A stretch of 64,000 nucleotides of DNA from Caldilineaceae bacterium (GTDB lineage Bacteria > Chloroflexota > Anaerolineae > Caldilineales > Caldilineaceae). The notes below the pieces were generated by a model that had not been told where the DNA came from, ran no database searches, and saw only the letters and a list, made by a program, of their open reading frames with translations. The translations under genes and the position numbers were made by a program. Below, piece after piece: positions 1-6,373 of the stretch. Where the stretch lies: NCBI GenBank assembly GCA_018003515.1, contig JAGNDO010000018.1, positions 24,093-88,092 on the forward strand, read 5' to 3'. Position 1 is the first letter of the stretch. The number at the start of each line of letters is the position of its first letter.

Positions 1-849
1 CACGAGGACCACCACGCCGCCGGGTCGGGCGGCGTCCAAACACTGCTCCTGCACACCGGGGATGCCGATGGCCTCGAAGACGTAGTCCGCACCCCGGCCC
101 CCGGTCAGCCCGTGGATGGCCGAGATCGTCTCGCCCCCGGCCATGACAAAGTCCGTGGCCCCGAAGTCCAGGGCCATGTCCCCCTTGGCCTCGCTCTGGT
201 CCACGGCGATGATGCGCCCGGCTCCGGCCAGCTTGGCCCCCAGGATGATGCTCAACCCCACGCCCCCGGCCCCAAAGACGGCCACACTGCTCCCCGGCTT
301 GACCTGGGCGGTGTTGAGTACGGCCCCCACCCCCGTGGTCACCGCGCAGCCGATCAACGCGGCCACGGTCAGGGGCACGGTCTTGGGCAGGACCACACAG
401 CACTCCACAGGCACGACACAATATTCCGCAAAACAGCCCAGGGCGCTGAACTGGTAGACGGGCGCGCCGTCCCGGCTGAAGCGGGTGGTGCCGTCCATGA
501 GGGTGCCGGCCCAGGTGGGGTCCGTGTAGGTTTCGCACAAATTGGGCTTGTCGTGGAGGCAATAGAAGCAGTGGCCGCAGGCGGGTGCCCAGTTGAGGGC
601 CACATGATCCCCCACCCCCAGTCGGGTCACGCCCGGTCCGATGGCGTCCACAATCCCCGCGCCCTCGTGGCCGGGGACCACGGGCAGGGCGTGGGTCGTG
701 GCTCCGGTCACCAAATGCCAGTCGCTGTGGCAGACCCCGGCCGCGGCGATCTTCACCCGCACCTCGCCAGCTTTGGGCGGGGCCAGGTCGAGTTCTTCGA
801 TTTGGAAGGGTTGTCTGGGGGCGTGGAGGACGGCGGCGCGAGTTTTCAT
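1..849 (-). CDS. Zinc-dependent alcohol dehydrogenase (MDR family), 3' end cut by window edge
   Basis: The 283 visible codons form the N-terminal three quarters of a class III-type medium-chain dehydrogenase, which oxidises an alcohol or thiol adduct with NAD(P)+. Seen directly: catalytic zinc ligands C40 (in GVCHSD) and the H61-E62 pair (PGHEGAG), the four structural-zinc cysteines C91, C94, C97 and C105, then a GAGGVG Rossmann motif starting near residue 192. The start ATG (847-849) follows AAGGAAA at good spacing. The frame stays open to base 1, so the C-terminus lies outside the window. Relatives include S-hydroxymethylglutathione/mycothiol dehydrogenases and aryl-alcohol dehydrogenases; the substrate cannot be told from sequence. 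Confidence 0.92.
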   Translation of the reverse strand, partial: MKTRAAVLHAPRQPFQIEELDLAPPKAGEVRVKIAAAGVCHSDWHLVTGATTHALPVVPGHEGAGIVDAIGPGVTRLGVGDHVALNWAPACGHCFYCLHDKPNLCETYTDPTWAGTLMDGTTRFSRDGAPVYQFSALGCFAEYCVVPVECCVVLPKTVPLTVAALIGCAVTTGVGAVLNTAQVKPGSSVAVFGAGGVGLSIILGAKLAGAGRIIAVDQSEAKGDMALDFGATDFVMAGGETISAIHGLTGGRGADYVFEAIGIPGVQEQCLDAARPGGVVVLV

Positions 850-882
850 GATATTTCCTTTGGGGTGGGTGGATAGGGATTC

Positions 883-1380
883 TCAGTCGATCTGCTCTTC
901 AAGCGCGGAAATGTACCGCTCTTGAGCAGCAACCGTCCCTTGGAGTTCGTGAATTTGTTTTTCGAGGAGGTCTAGCTTGCCCGCTAATACGTCTCGAATT
1001 TCTTGGGCCAGCCTGTGTTTTACCAATTGGGGGCGGTTGAGGCGGAGAAGGGTGATATGAAAATAGCCAGTTTCGGTCAATGGGTCCAACTGACCGGCTT
1101 GACGGTTGAGCCGATAGTGCTGGGTCAACAAATCATGTAGGGGGTGCAGAACGCGAAGGCCATGCGCTTCTTCCGAAGCCGTCGGCCAGTAGCTGTGCTT
1201 ATATTGGTTGCATCGAACGCAGGCATAGACAAGGTTATCGAGATCGTCATCCCCACCGGCCGAGAGTGGTCGATGATGATCGACGGTCAATAAACCGCCC
1301 GCCGAGATCTCGGTCACACCGCAATAGCCACATGCATAGCCATAGCGCTGCCGGATCAGGTCCAACTCAGGCCGGGACAT
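883..1380 (-). CDS. HNH endonuclease family protein
   Basis: A 165-residue protein with an N-terminal HNH/ββα-metal nuclease core: zinc-knuckle C17-x2-C20, D34-H35-H36 followed by RPLS, N49, then C54-x2-C57-N58 and K61. These are the residues expected for metal-dependent phosphodiester cleavage. The C-terminal part (about residues 125-165) is rich in Leu, Glu and Gln and probably forms a coiled coil. The start overlaps the upstream small gene by 14 bases, so the two are translationally coupled. Such stand-alone HNH proteins may act in restriction, repair or selfish elements; nothing adjacent decides which. Confidence 0.85.
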   Translation of the reverse strand: MSRPELDLIRQRYGYACGYCGVTEISAGGLLTVDHHRPLSAGGDDDLDNLVYACVRCNQYKHSYWPTASEEAHGLRVLHPLHDLLTQHYRLNRQAGQLDPLTETGYFHITLLRLNRPQLVKHRLAQEIRDVLAGKLDLLEKQIHELQGTVAAQERYISALEEQID

Positions 1381-1678
1381 GGGACTCAGGGCTCAAGCTG
1401 TAGCCAGTCAACCGTTGGAAAGCCACTTCTAAACCATCGATCTTTTTGTCTAATTCAGCGCTCCGAGTCGTCAATTCGGCGTGAAGAGAAGAGGCACGGT
1501 CAATGGCCGTACGGAGGGTGCGAAGGTGATCCAGGGTGCCGTCGCCCGAAAACTCCGGTTGCTCGTCCAAGAGACGTTGCCCCAACTCGTACTCGAACCG
1601 TTCCTGCTCGGACAGAAGTTCGCCTTTTGCCACGCGCAGGTGCAGCGACCACCAGCGTTCGTAGTTCAATCCTGCCAT
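1367..1678 (-). CDS. Hypothetical helical protein coupled to the HNH nuclease
   Basis: A 103-residue soluble protein, strongly helical, with a repeated Leu/Ala/Glu pattern in residues 50-90 suggesting a coiled coil. No catalytic motif is recognised. It starts at ATG 1676-1678 after a very strong AAAGGAGGT ribosome site and its 3' end overlaps the start of the HNH gene. The coupling suggests it partners or controls the nuclease, perhaps pairing through the coiled coils of both proteins. That is inference only. Confidence 0.7.
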   Translation of the reverse strand: MAGLNYERWWSLHLRVAKGELLSEQERFEYELGQRLLDEQPEFSGDGTLDHLRTLRTAIDRASSLHAELTTRSAELDKKIDGLEVAFQRLTGYSLSPESHVPA

Positions 1679-1783
1679 TTCTGACCTCCTTTGACATATA
1701 CTGCCACGTAATTCTTATGGCATCTTAACACCAAAGAGTTCCTGGGTCAACGGGAATTCGCCCCCCGCAATTCGCCCCTCGCC

Positions 1784-2809
1784 CTACTTCACCACATCCT
1801 TGCGCACACAGAACGTCATCCGCTCCGATCTGATCCCCAACTTCTCCATCTCGTACGCCAGGACCGGGGGAAGACCGTCCGACAGGGGGCGCGGCACCCA
1901 GCCCAGCTCTCGGCGGGCTTTGGCGTTGCTGGCGGTGTAGGTGGCCCCGGCCATGACCCGCAGACTTTCGGGGTGGTAGCTGGTGGGCAGGGGCAGGATC
2001 TTGCTGACCGGCTGCATAGACGCCGCCATGAGGCGCATGAGGCCGGGACCGGGGCGCACCGCCGGCGCGGGGATGCCGGTGACGCTGGCGGCGTAGTCCA
2101 GCACGGCCTCGAAGGTGTGAACCGGCCCGCCCAGGATGTAGCTTTGGCCGGGCACGCCCTTTTGCATAGCCAACAGGTGGCCCCGGGCCGTGTCCTCCAC
2201 CGTGGCCCAGCAGAAGGCGGCTTTTTTGGGGGCCACGGGCAGCTTTTTGCGCAGATAGTCCCGCACGGCGTCGCCCATGCTGCTGGTGTCGTCCGGCCCG
2301 TAGACCACGCCGGGCTGGACGATGACCAGGGGCAGCCCGTTCTGGATCAGGGGGTCGGCCACGCCATAGTGGGCCAGCCATTTGGTGCGGTCATATTCGC
2401 TGAGCCAGGGGCCGTTGTGGCGGAAGGATTCGTCCACCAGCCGCCCGCCCGTGTCCCCAAAGACGGCGATGGTGCTGGTGTAGACGCCCTTGGGGATGGC
2501 CAACTCCTGCATCAGGTCCAGCACGTTGCGGGTGCCTTGGACGTTGATACGCTCGGCCATGCTGCGGTCCCGGACGCCCACTTCGTACCAGGCGGCCATG
2601 TGGAAGATGCCGTCCACGCCGGTCATAGGGCCGCGCAGGGAGGCTTTGTCCGTGATGTCGCCGGGGGCGATCTCCACGCCCAGTTCGACGAGCTTGCCCG
2701 CCTTTTTGGGCGAGCGGACCAGGGCGATCACGTCGTGGCCCGCGGCCCGCAGTTGACGGGTGACTTCCCCGCCGATGAAACCGGTGGCTCCGGTGATGAA
2801 GTAGCGCAT
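1784..2809 (-). CDS. Extended SDR-family NAD(P)-dependent epimerase/reductase
   Basis: A 341-residue extended short-chain dehydrogenase. The N-terminal Rossmann motif GATGFIG starts at residue 7 and is followed by acidic and basic residues suited to dinucleotide binding. The catalytic Tyr-x3-Lys is visible as YDRTK (near residue 138), with a preceding Ser/Thr in YTSTIAVFG. The spacing resembles dihydroflavonol-4-reductase-like and NDP-sugar epimerase-like enzymes. The C-terminal half, which sets substrate choice, is not diagnostic. GGAG lies about ten bases before the start. The next gene upstream in the same direction is a formyltransferase-like gene, but a shared pathway is speculative. Confidence 0.88.
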   Translation of the reverse strand: MRYFITGATGFIGGEVTRQLRAAGHDVIALVRSPKKAGKLVELGVEIAPGDITDKASLRGPMTGVDGIFHMAAWYEVGVRDRSMAERINVQGTRNVLDLMQELAIPKGVYTSTIAVFGDTGGRLVDESFRHNGPWLSEYDRTKWLAHYGVADPLIQNGLPLVIVQPGVVYGPDDTSSMGDAVRDYLRKKLPVAPKKAAFCWATVEDTARGHLLAMQKGVPGQSYILGGPVHTFEAVLDYAASVTGIPAPAVRPGPGLMRLMAASMQPVSKILPLPTSYHPESLRVMAGATYTASNAKARRELGWVPRPLSDGLPPVLAYEMEKLGIRSERMTFCVRKDVVK

Positions 2810-2847
2810 GGGGCGAATCTCCGAATGGCGAATGGCGAATGGCGAGT

Positions 2848-3759
2848 TTATGTCAGGTTGGCTTCCAGCACGCCGGGGGAGAATTGAACCCGAACTCGGT
2901 AATCCTCGATCCGCCCAGCACTGTCCAACTGTTCGATTTCATTGTACGCCAAGGCGCGGGTGAGGGACAAGGTTTGGCCGTCGATTTCCACGGCGAAGGG
3001 GACGCCCCACTCCGCGGCCCCGCGCATGAAGTTGAAGGCGCGGCGGGCGGACCAGGTTGGGTCCAGGCGGAAGTCGGCGAGTTGAGGGTGGGGGTTGGCC
3101 CAGCCGCCTTCGGGCTGGGGACGGGGGGTGATCGTGTCATCGGCCAGGCCGTCCAGGGCGCGGACCAACAGTTCGCCGCCCAGGGCCGCGGCCAGACGGT
3201 CAACTTCGGGGCCGGTGAGACCGTCGGCCAGGGTGAGGGGGGCTTGGGCCAGGATGGGGCCGGTGTCCATGCCGGCGTCCACACGGTGGATGGTGACGCC
3301 GGTCTCGGTCACGCCGTCTCGGAAGGTCCAGAAAAGGGGCGACGGTCCCCGATAGGCGGGGAGCAGGGAGGGGTGGACGTTGAGAAAACCCAGTCGGGGG
3401 GCGCTGCGCAGGGGGTCTCGAATCAGATGGTTGAAGCAAGCGATGCAGCCCACATCCGCCCCCAGGTTGTGGACGAGATCCGCCACATGCCGGGCTGACG
3501 GGTCGTGAACGCGATAAAGGTCAATCCCGTTTTCCCAAGCCAGATCCATGATGGTTCGGTTGCGAAAAGAGGGAAGCAGGGGCAGATCGCCGGCAGGGGC
3601 GGTCGGGGGCAGGGGGATCAGGGCTGGGGTGTCCCGGCGGTTCCCGGCGACGAGGACAGCAGCCACGGTGTGGCGGCTGCGGATGAGGGCGGCCAGGGGC
3701 AGCATGGAAAATGGGCCGGTCATGCCAAGGTAGACGATGCGTAGGGGTGGAGAGGACAT
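2848..3759 (-). CDS. Formyltransferase family protein (Fmt/ArnA-N-like)
   Basis: A 303-residue protein with the N10-formyl-tetrahydrofolate hydrolase/transferase fold. The catalytic triad of the family is present: Asn in CFNHLI, His in NVHPSLLPAYRG, and Asp in RVDAGMDTGPI. It transfers or hydrolyses a formyl group from formyl-THF. It is not the housekeeping Fmt, which is a separate gene at 54.8 kb with the better Fmt signature, so the acceptor here may be a nucleotide amino-sugar or another small amine. The C-terminus lacks an obvious tRNA-binding domain. No Shine-Dalgarno sequence precedes ATG 3757-3759. Confidence 0.82.
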   Translation of the reverse strand: MSSPPLRIVYLGMTGPFSMLPLAALIRSRHTVAAVLVAGNRRDTPALIPLPPTAPAGDLPLLPSFRNRTIMDLAWENGIDLYRVHDPSARHVADLVHNLGADVGCIACFNHLIRDPLRSAPRLGFLNVHPSLLPAYRGPSPLFWTFRDGVTETGVTIHRVDAGMDTGPILAQAPLTLADGLTGPEVDRLAAALGGELLVRALDGLADDTITPRPQPEGGWANPHPQLADFRLDPTWSARRAFNFMRGAAEWGVPFAVEIDGQTLSLTRALAYNEIEQLDSAGRIEDYRVRVQFSPGVLEANLT

Positions 3760-3763
3760 GGGT

Positions 3764-3792
3764 TTGGTTTCTGTGGGCAGGGGGGCTATAAT
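3764..3792 (+). promoter_or_regulatory. Sigma-70-type promoter for yggX
   Basis: TTGGTT (3764-3769), a 17-base spacer and a perfect TATAAT (3787-3792) point rightwards. Transcription should start near 3799, leaving a leader of about 108 bases. Confidence 0.75.
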
Positions 3793-3799
3793 CGAGATG

Positions 3800-3886
3800 G
3801 AACAGCAAGCAAACCGCAGAGAGCGCTGAGGTTCTCTATTTTTCTCTGCGAATCTCTGCGAACTCCGCGTTCTCTGCGGTTAATTT
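3800..3886. repeat. Heptamer-type palindromic repeat in the yggX leader
   Basis: Repeats of TCTCTGCG-like units, inverted around the middle (AACCGCAGAGA near the left end, TCTCTGCGGTT at the right), fill the yggX 5' untranslated leader. A related copy is at 34146-34222. The RNA could fold into a long hairpin ahead of the ribosome site. Confidence 0.7.
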
Positions 3887-3906
3887 TTTTCTGAAAGGAC
3901 CAGATC

Positions 3907-4221
3907 ATGGCACGGATGGTGCAGTGTGCGAAATTGGGTCGGGAGTTGCCGGGCATGGACAAAGCGCCCTTCAAGAGCGAGTTGGGCCAGCGGGTCTTTG
4001 AGAACGTCTCCAAGCAGGCGTGGGGGCTGTGGATGGAACAGTCGATTGTGCTGATCAACCACTATGGGCTGAATTTGGCGGATCCCCGGGCCCACGAGTT
4101 CATCATGGAGCAGATGGAAGAGTTCTTCTTCGGCGTGGGCGCCCAAATGCCCGAAGGCTGGACCCCCGAAGGCGCGGCCCCGGCCAAGGGTGCGCCGAGT
4201 AAGGGAGCGCCTAGTAAGTGA
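3907..4221 (+). CDS. yggX: Probable Fe(2+)-trafficking / oxidative damage protection protein YggX
   Basis: A 104-residue protein whose first ~88 residues match YggX: MARMVQCAKLGRE with the conserved Cys7, then FENVSKQAWGLWMEQ, LINHYGLN and GYTPE-like GWTPEG. YggX is linked to iron handling and protection of Fe-S enzymes from oxidants. AAAGGA precedes the start. The C-terminus carries a low-complexity tail with the unit GAPSK twice, directly encoded next to the intergenic heptamer repeat, and the TGA stop is the first part of that repeat. YggX is best known from proteobacteria, so its presence here may reflect transfer. Confidence 0.88.
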   Translation: MARMVQCAKLGRELPGMDKAPFKSELGQRVFENVSKQAWGLWMEQSIVLINHYGLNLADPRAHEFIMEQMEEFFFGVGAQMPEGWTPEGAAPAKGAPSKGAPSK

Positions 4222-4295
4222 GCGGGTGAGGGGGTGAAGGGGTGACTGTTTTCCCTACCTTTTGTCACCCTTTCACCCCCTCACCCCTTCACCCA
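4218..4295. terminator. Heptamer palindrome between convergent genes (bidirectional terminator)
   Basis: Runs of GGGTGAG/GGGTGAA on the left are mirrored by CCCCTCACCCC on the right with a T-rich centre. The palindrome gives yggX (plus) and the ATP-grasp gene (minus) their TGA stops, and probably ends both transcripts. Confidence 0.7.
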
Positions 4296-5548
4296 AACCC
4301 CAGCACAAACTCCGGGACGATGGTGAAGCGGAGGTGGGCGTGGGCGGTGCGGAGGGCGGCTTCGACGTCGGCGGGGGTTGTGTCTTGGGCGAAGATGAAG
4401 CCTAGGTAGGCGTCCCCGGCGGGCAGGGGGGTGATGGAATAGTTGAGCGGGGCCGTGATCTGGATCTCTGTGATGCCGGGCACGGCTTCTGCTTTGTCTA
4501 CGCCCGTCACCTTTTTGAGGATGCCCGCTTCGGGAATGGGGATCATCATCACCCCGCGGGCCTCCCCCACCCGTTGCCAGGAGTCGATGGGCAACCCCAC
4601 GGCTTGGCGCAGGATCAGTTCTTCCAAGGGCGCGTCCACGCCAAATTGCAGGGTCTTGGAACAGAGACCGCCGATGGATCGGCCCGCGACTTCGACAATC
4701 CACGCACCGGCTTCGTTGATGCGCAGCTCGGCGTGGACCGGGCCGACCTGCAAGCCCAGAGCCGCTGCCGCGTCCGCCGTGGTTTTGGCGATGGCGTCTT
4801 GGGTGGCTTGGGGCAGGCGGGACGGGGTGATGTATAGCGTTTCCTCGAAAAAGGGGCCTTCCAGGGGGTCGGGCTTGTCGAAGAGAGCCAGGATGGTCAG
4901 CTTGCCCCGATCCAAAATCCCCTCAACCGCCACCTCCACGCCGGGGATATATTCCTCGACCAAATAGGGGACCGGTTTGGCGTCGGGCTGGTCCCCGGTC
5001 AGGATACTTTGCACCCATTGCACGGCGTTGGCAAACTCGCCGGGATCGTTGGCCCGAATCACCCCTCGGCTGCCGTTGAGTGTGAGGGGTTTGACCACGC
5101 AGGGATAGGCCACAGTTTGGGCCACGGCGAAGCGATCCTGGTCCGTGGTGAAGCGTTGAAATTGGGGGCAGGGCACCCCGGCCTGGGCCAAGGCCGTGCG
5201 CATGGTGAACTTGTCCCGGGCCGCCAAGGCCGCGGCGGGGGCGTTGTGGGCCAAGCCCAGGGCCAGGCTGGCCTGGGCCGCCAAAAGGCTGCCCTTGTCA
5301 TCCACGGCGATGATGGCGTCCAGGGGGCGATCCTGGGCATAGGCGATGATGGCCGCGGTGGCCCCCTCCGTGTCATTGAAGTTGATGCCCAGGGGATAGT
5401 CCCAATATTCGGCCAGGGCTTTGTCCATGTCCACGCCCATGACGGCTTGGATACCGGCCCGTTGGGCGGCTTGGAGAAAAGGCTGGGCGCGGTAGGTGTG
5501 GGCGTGGATCAGGAGGAGGGCGCGTTTGGGGTCGTGGGTGGTGGTCAT
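4289..5548 (-). CDS. ATP-grasp domain-containing ligase
   Basis: A 419-residue enzyme of the ATP-grasp superfamily (PurK/carbamoyl-phosphate-synthase/D-Ala-ligase-like), which activates a carboxylate as an acyl phosphate and joins it to an amine or thiol. Seen: a Rossmann-like N-domain (residues 8-110), the ATP-grasp lid around YPCVVKPLTLNGSRGV (about 150-165), YLVEEYIPGVEVAVEG (about 200-215) and the metal-binding end ELRINEAGAWIVEVAGR (about 285-301). The substrate is unknown. Its ATG overlaps the TGA of hepT as ATGA, so it is the third cistron of the toxin-antitoxin operon, an unusual partner. The last residues and the stop come from the heptamer repeat. Confidence 0.86.
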   Translation of the reverse strand: MTTTHDPKRALLLIHAHTYRAQPFLQAAQRAGIQAVMGVDMDKALAEYWDYPLGINFNDTEGATAAIIAYAQDRPLDAIIAVDDKGSLLAAQASLALGLAHNAPAAALAARDKFTMRTALAQAGVPCPQFQRFTTDQDRFAVAQTVAYPCVVKPLTLNGSRGVIRANDPGEFANAVQWVQSILTGDQPDAKPVPYLVEEYIPGVEVAVEGILDRGKLTILALFDKPDPLEGPFFEETLYITPSRLPQATQDAIAKTTADAAAALGLQVGPVHAELRINEAGAWIVEVAGRSIGGLCSKTLQFGVDAPLEELILRQAVGLPIDSWQRVGEARGVMMIPIPEAGILKKVTGVDKAEAVPGITEIQITAPLNYSITPLPAGDAYLGFIFAQDTTPADVEAALRTAHAHLRFTIVPEFVLGFG

Positions 5549-5886
5549 TCGAGTTCGCTCAAAATGTGCTGAATTTCGTCATGCAGGTCAGGAATGTGAT
5601 TGACAACGACATCCCAGACCAGTTCGTAGTCGACACCCATGTATCCATGAATCAGGCGATCTCGCATACCGGCCATGCTGCGCCAATCTACATCCGGGTG
5701 TGCCTCTCGAAATTCGGCAGATAAGTTTTTGGTAGCTTCACCGATGATTTCCAGGCTCCGTACGAACGCTCGCTTTCGCGTGGCGTCTTTCAAGAAACGG
5801 CCTTCAATCAACCCTTGGCGCGCCGCCATAAGGTATTCCGTTTCATCCAGAATATGGTGAAGATATTCATTGGGCGAGGGCGACAT
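5545..5886 (-). CDS. hepT: HepT-like ribonuclease toxin (HEPN, DUF86)
   Basis: A 113-residue HEPN-fold protein of the DUF86/HepT group. The catalytic R75-x4-H80-x-Y82 motif (RDRLIHGY) is intact. HepT proteins are RNases that are silenced when their partner MntA adds AMP to the Tyr of this motif. The gene overlaps mntA by 20 bases upstream and the ATP-grasp gene by four bases downstream, so all three are translationally coupled. This is the classical antitoxin-then-toxin order of MntA-HepT systems. Confidence 0.92.
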   Translation of the reverse strand: MSPSPNEYLHHILDETEYLMAARQGLIEGRFLKDATRKRAFVRSLEIIGEATKNLSAEFREAHPDVDWRSMAGMRDRLIHGYMGVDYELVWDVVVNHIPDLHDEIQHILSELE

Positions 5887-6184
5887 ATTCTACCTCACTC
5901 AGAATCTTTGGGCCGATATGGGGACTGAGAGATTCCAATGTTAACAGGTCGACCGGACGTCCCAGCGTCTCCTCCAAAAGATTGGCCAATCGCATGAAAG
6001 CAGCATAATTCTTGCGGCCTGCTTCAAACTCGACCAGCAGATCGACATCGCTCTCGTTGTTTTGCTCATGGCGACCAAACGAACCAAATAAACCCAGCCG
6101 ACGCACGCCAATTGCTTGGATATCCTGGCTGCGCTGCTCGATCAAATATAGGACGTTGCTTTTTGTTTGGACGGAAACGGTCAT
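5867..6184 (-). CDS. mntA: MntA-like nucleotidyltransferase antitoxin
   Basis: A 105-residue minimal nucleotidyltransferase. The motif GSFGR (G34-R38) followed by D46-x-D48 (SDVDLL) is the metal/ATP site of MntA antitoxins, which AMPylate HepT. ATG 6184 is chosen over an upstream in-frame start at 6250 because GGAG sits six bases before it and the extra 22 residues are basic and unlike the family. The gene is first in the mntA-hepT-ATP-grasp operon. An extended -10 element lies about 55 bases upstream. Confidence 0.9.
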   Translation of the reverse strand: MTVSVQTKSNVLYLIEQRSQDIQAIGVRRLGLFGSFGRHEQNNESDVDLLVEFEAGRKNYAAFMRLANLLEETLGRPVDLLTLESLSPHIGPKILSEVEYVALAQ

Positions 6185-6238
6185 GATTACTCCATCTATT
6201 CTGAACTGGCGCCAAAATCGTCTTCTTTGCCTGAGGCT

Positions 6239-6247
6239 ATTGTAGCA
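6239..6247 (-). promoter_or_regulatory. Extended -10 promoter of the mntA-hepT operon
   Basis: On the minus strand TG-C-TACAAT forms an extended -10 with no good -35. The start point would be near 6232, giving a ~48-base leader. Confidence 0.5.
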
Positions 6248-6373
6248 CAATATAACCCATGTTGGCGCACCGCCTTAAACCGTGGTAATGTGAAATCAGC
6301 CCCATCCGCCGCTACTCATTTTTAATTTTCAATTTTCAACTCTCAATTTTCAATTCGTTCACCACCCAATCCT

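Noticed and set aside
1973..2887. Long plus-strand frames antisense to the SDR and other genes
   Set aside because: High-GC shadow frames with His/Gly/Gln-rich composition and no family resemblance.
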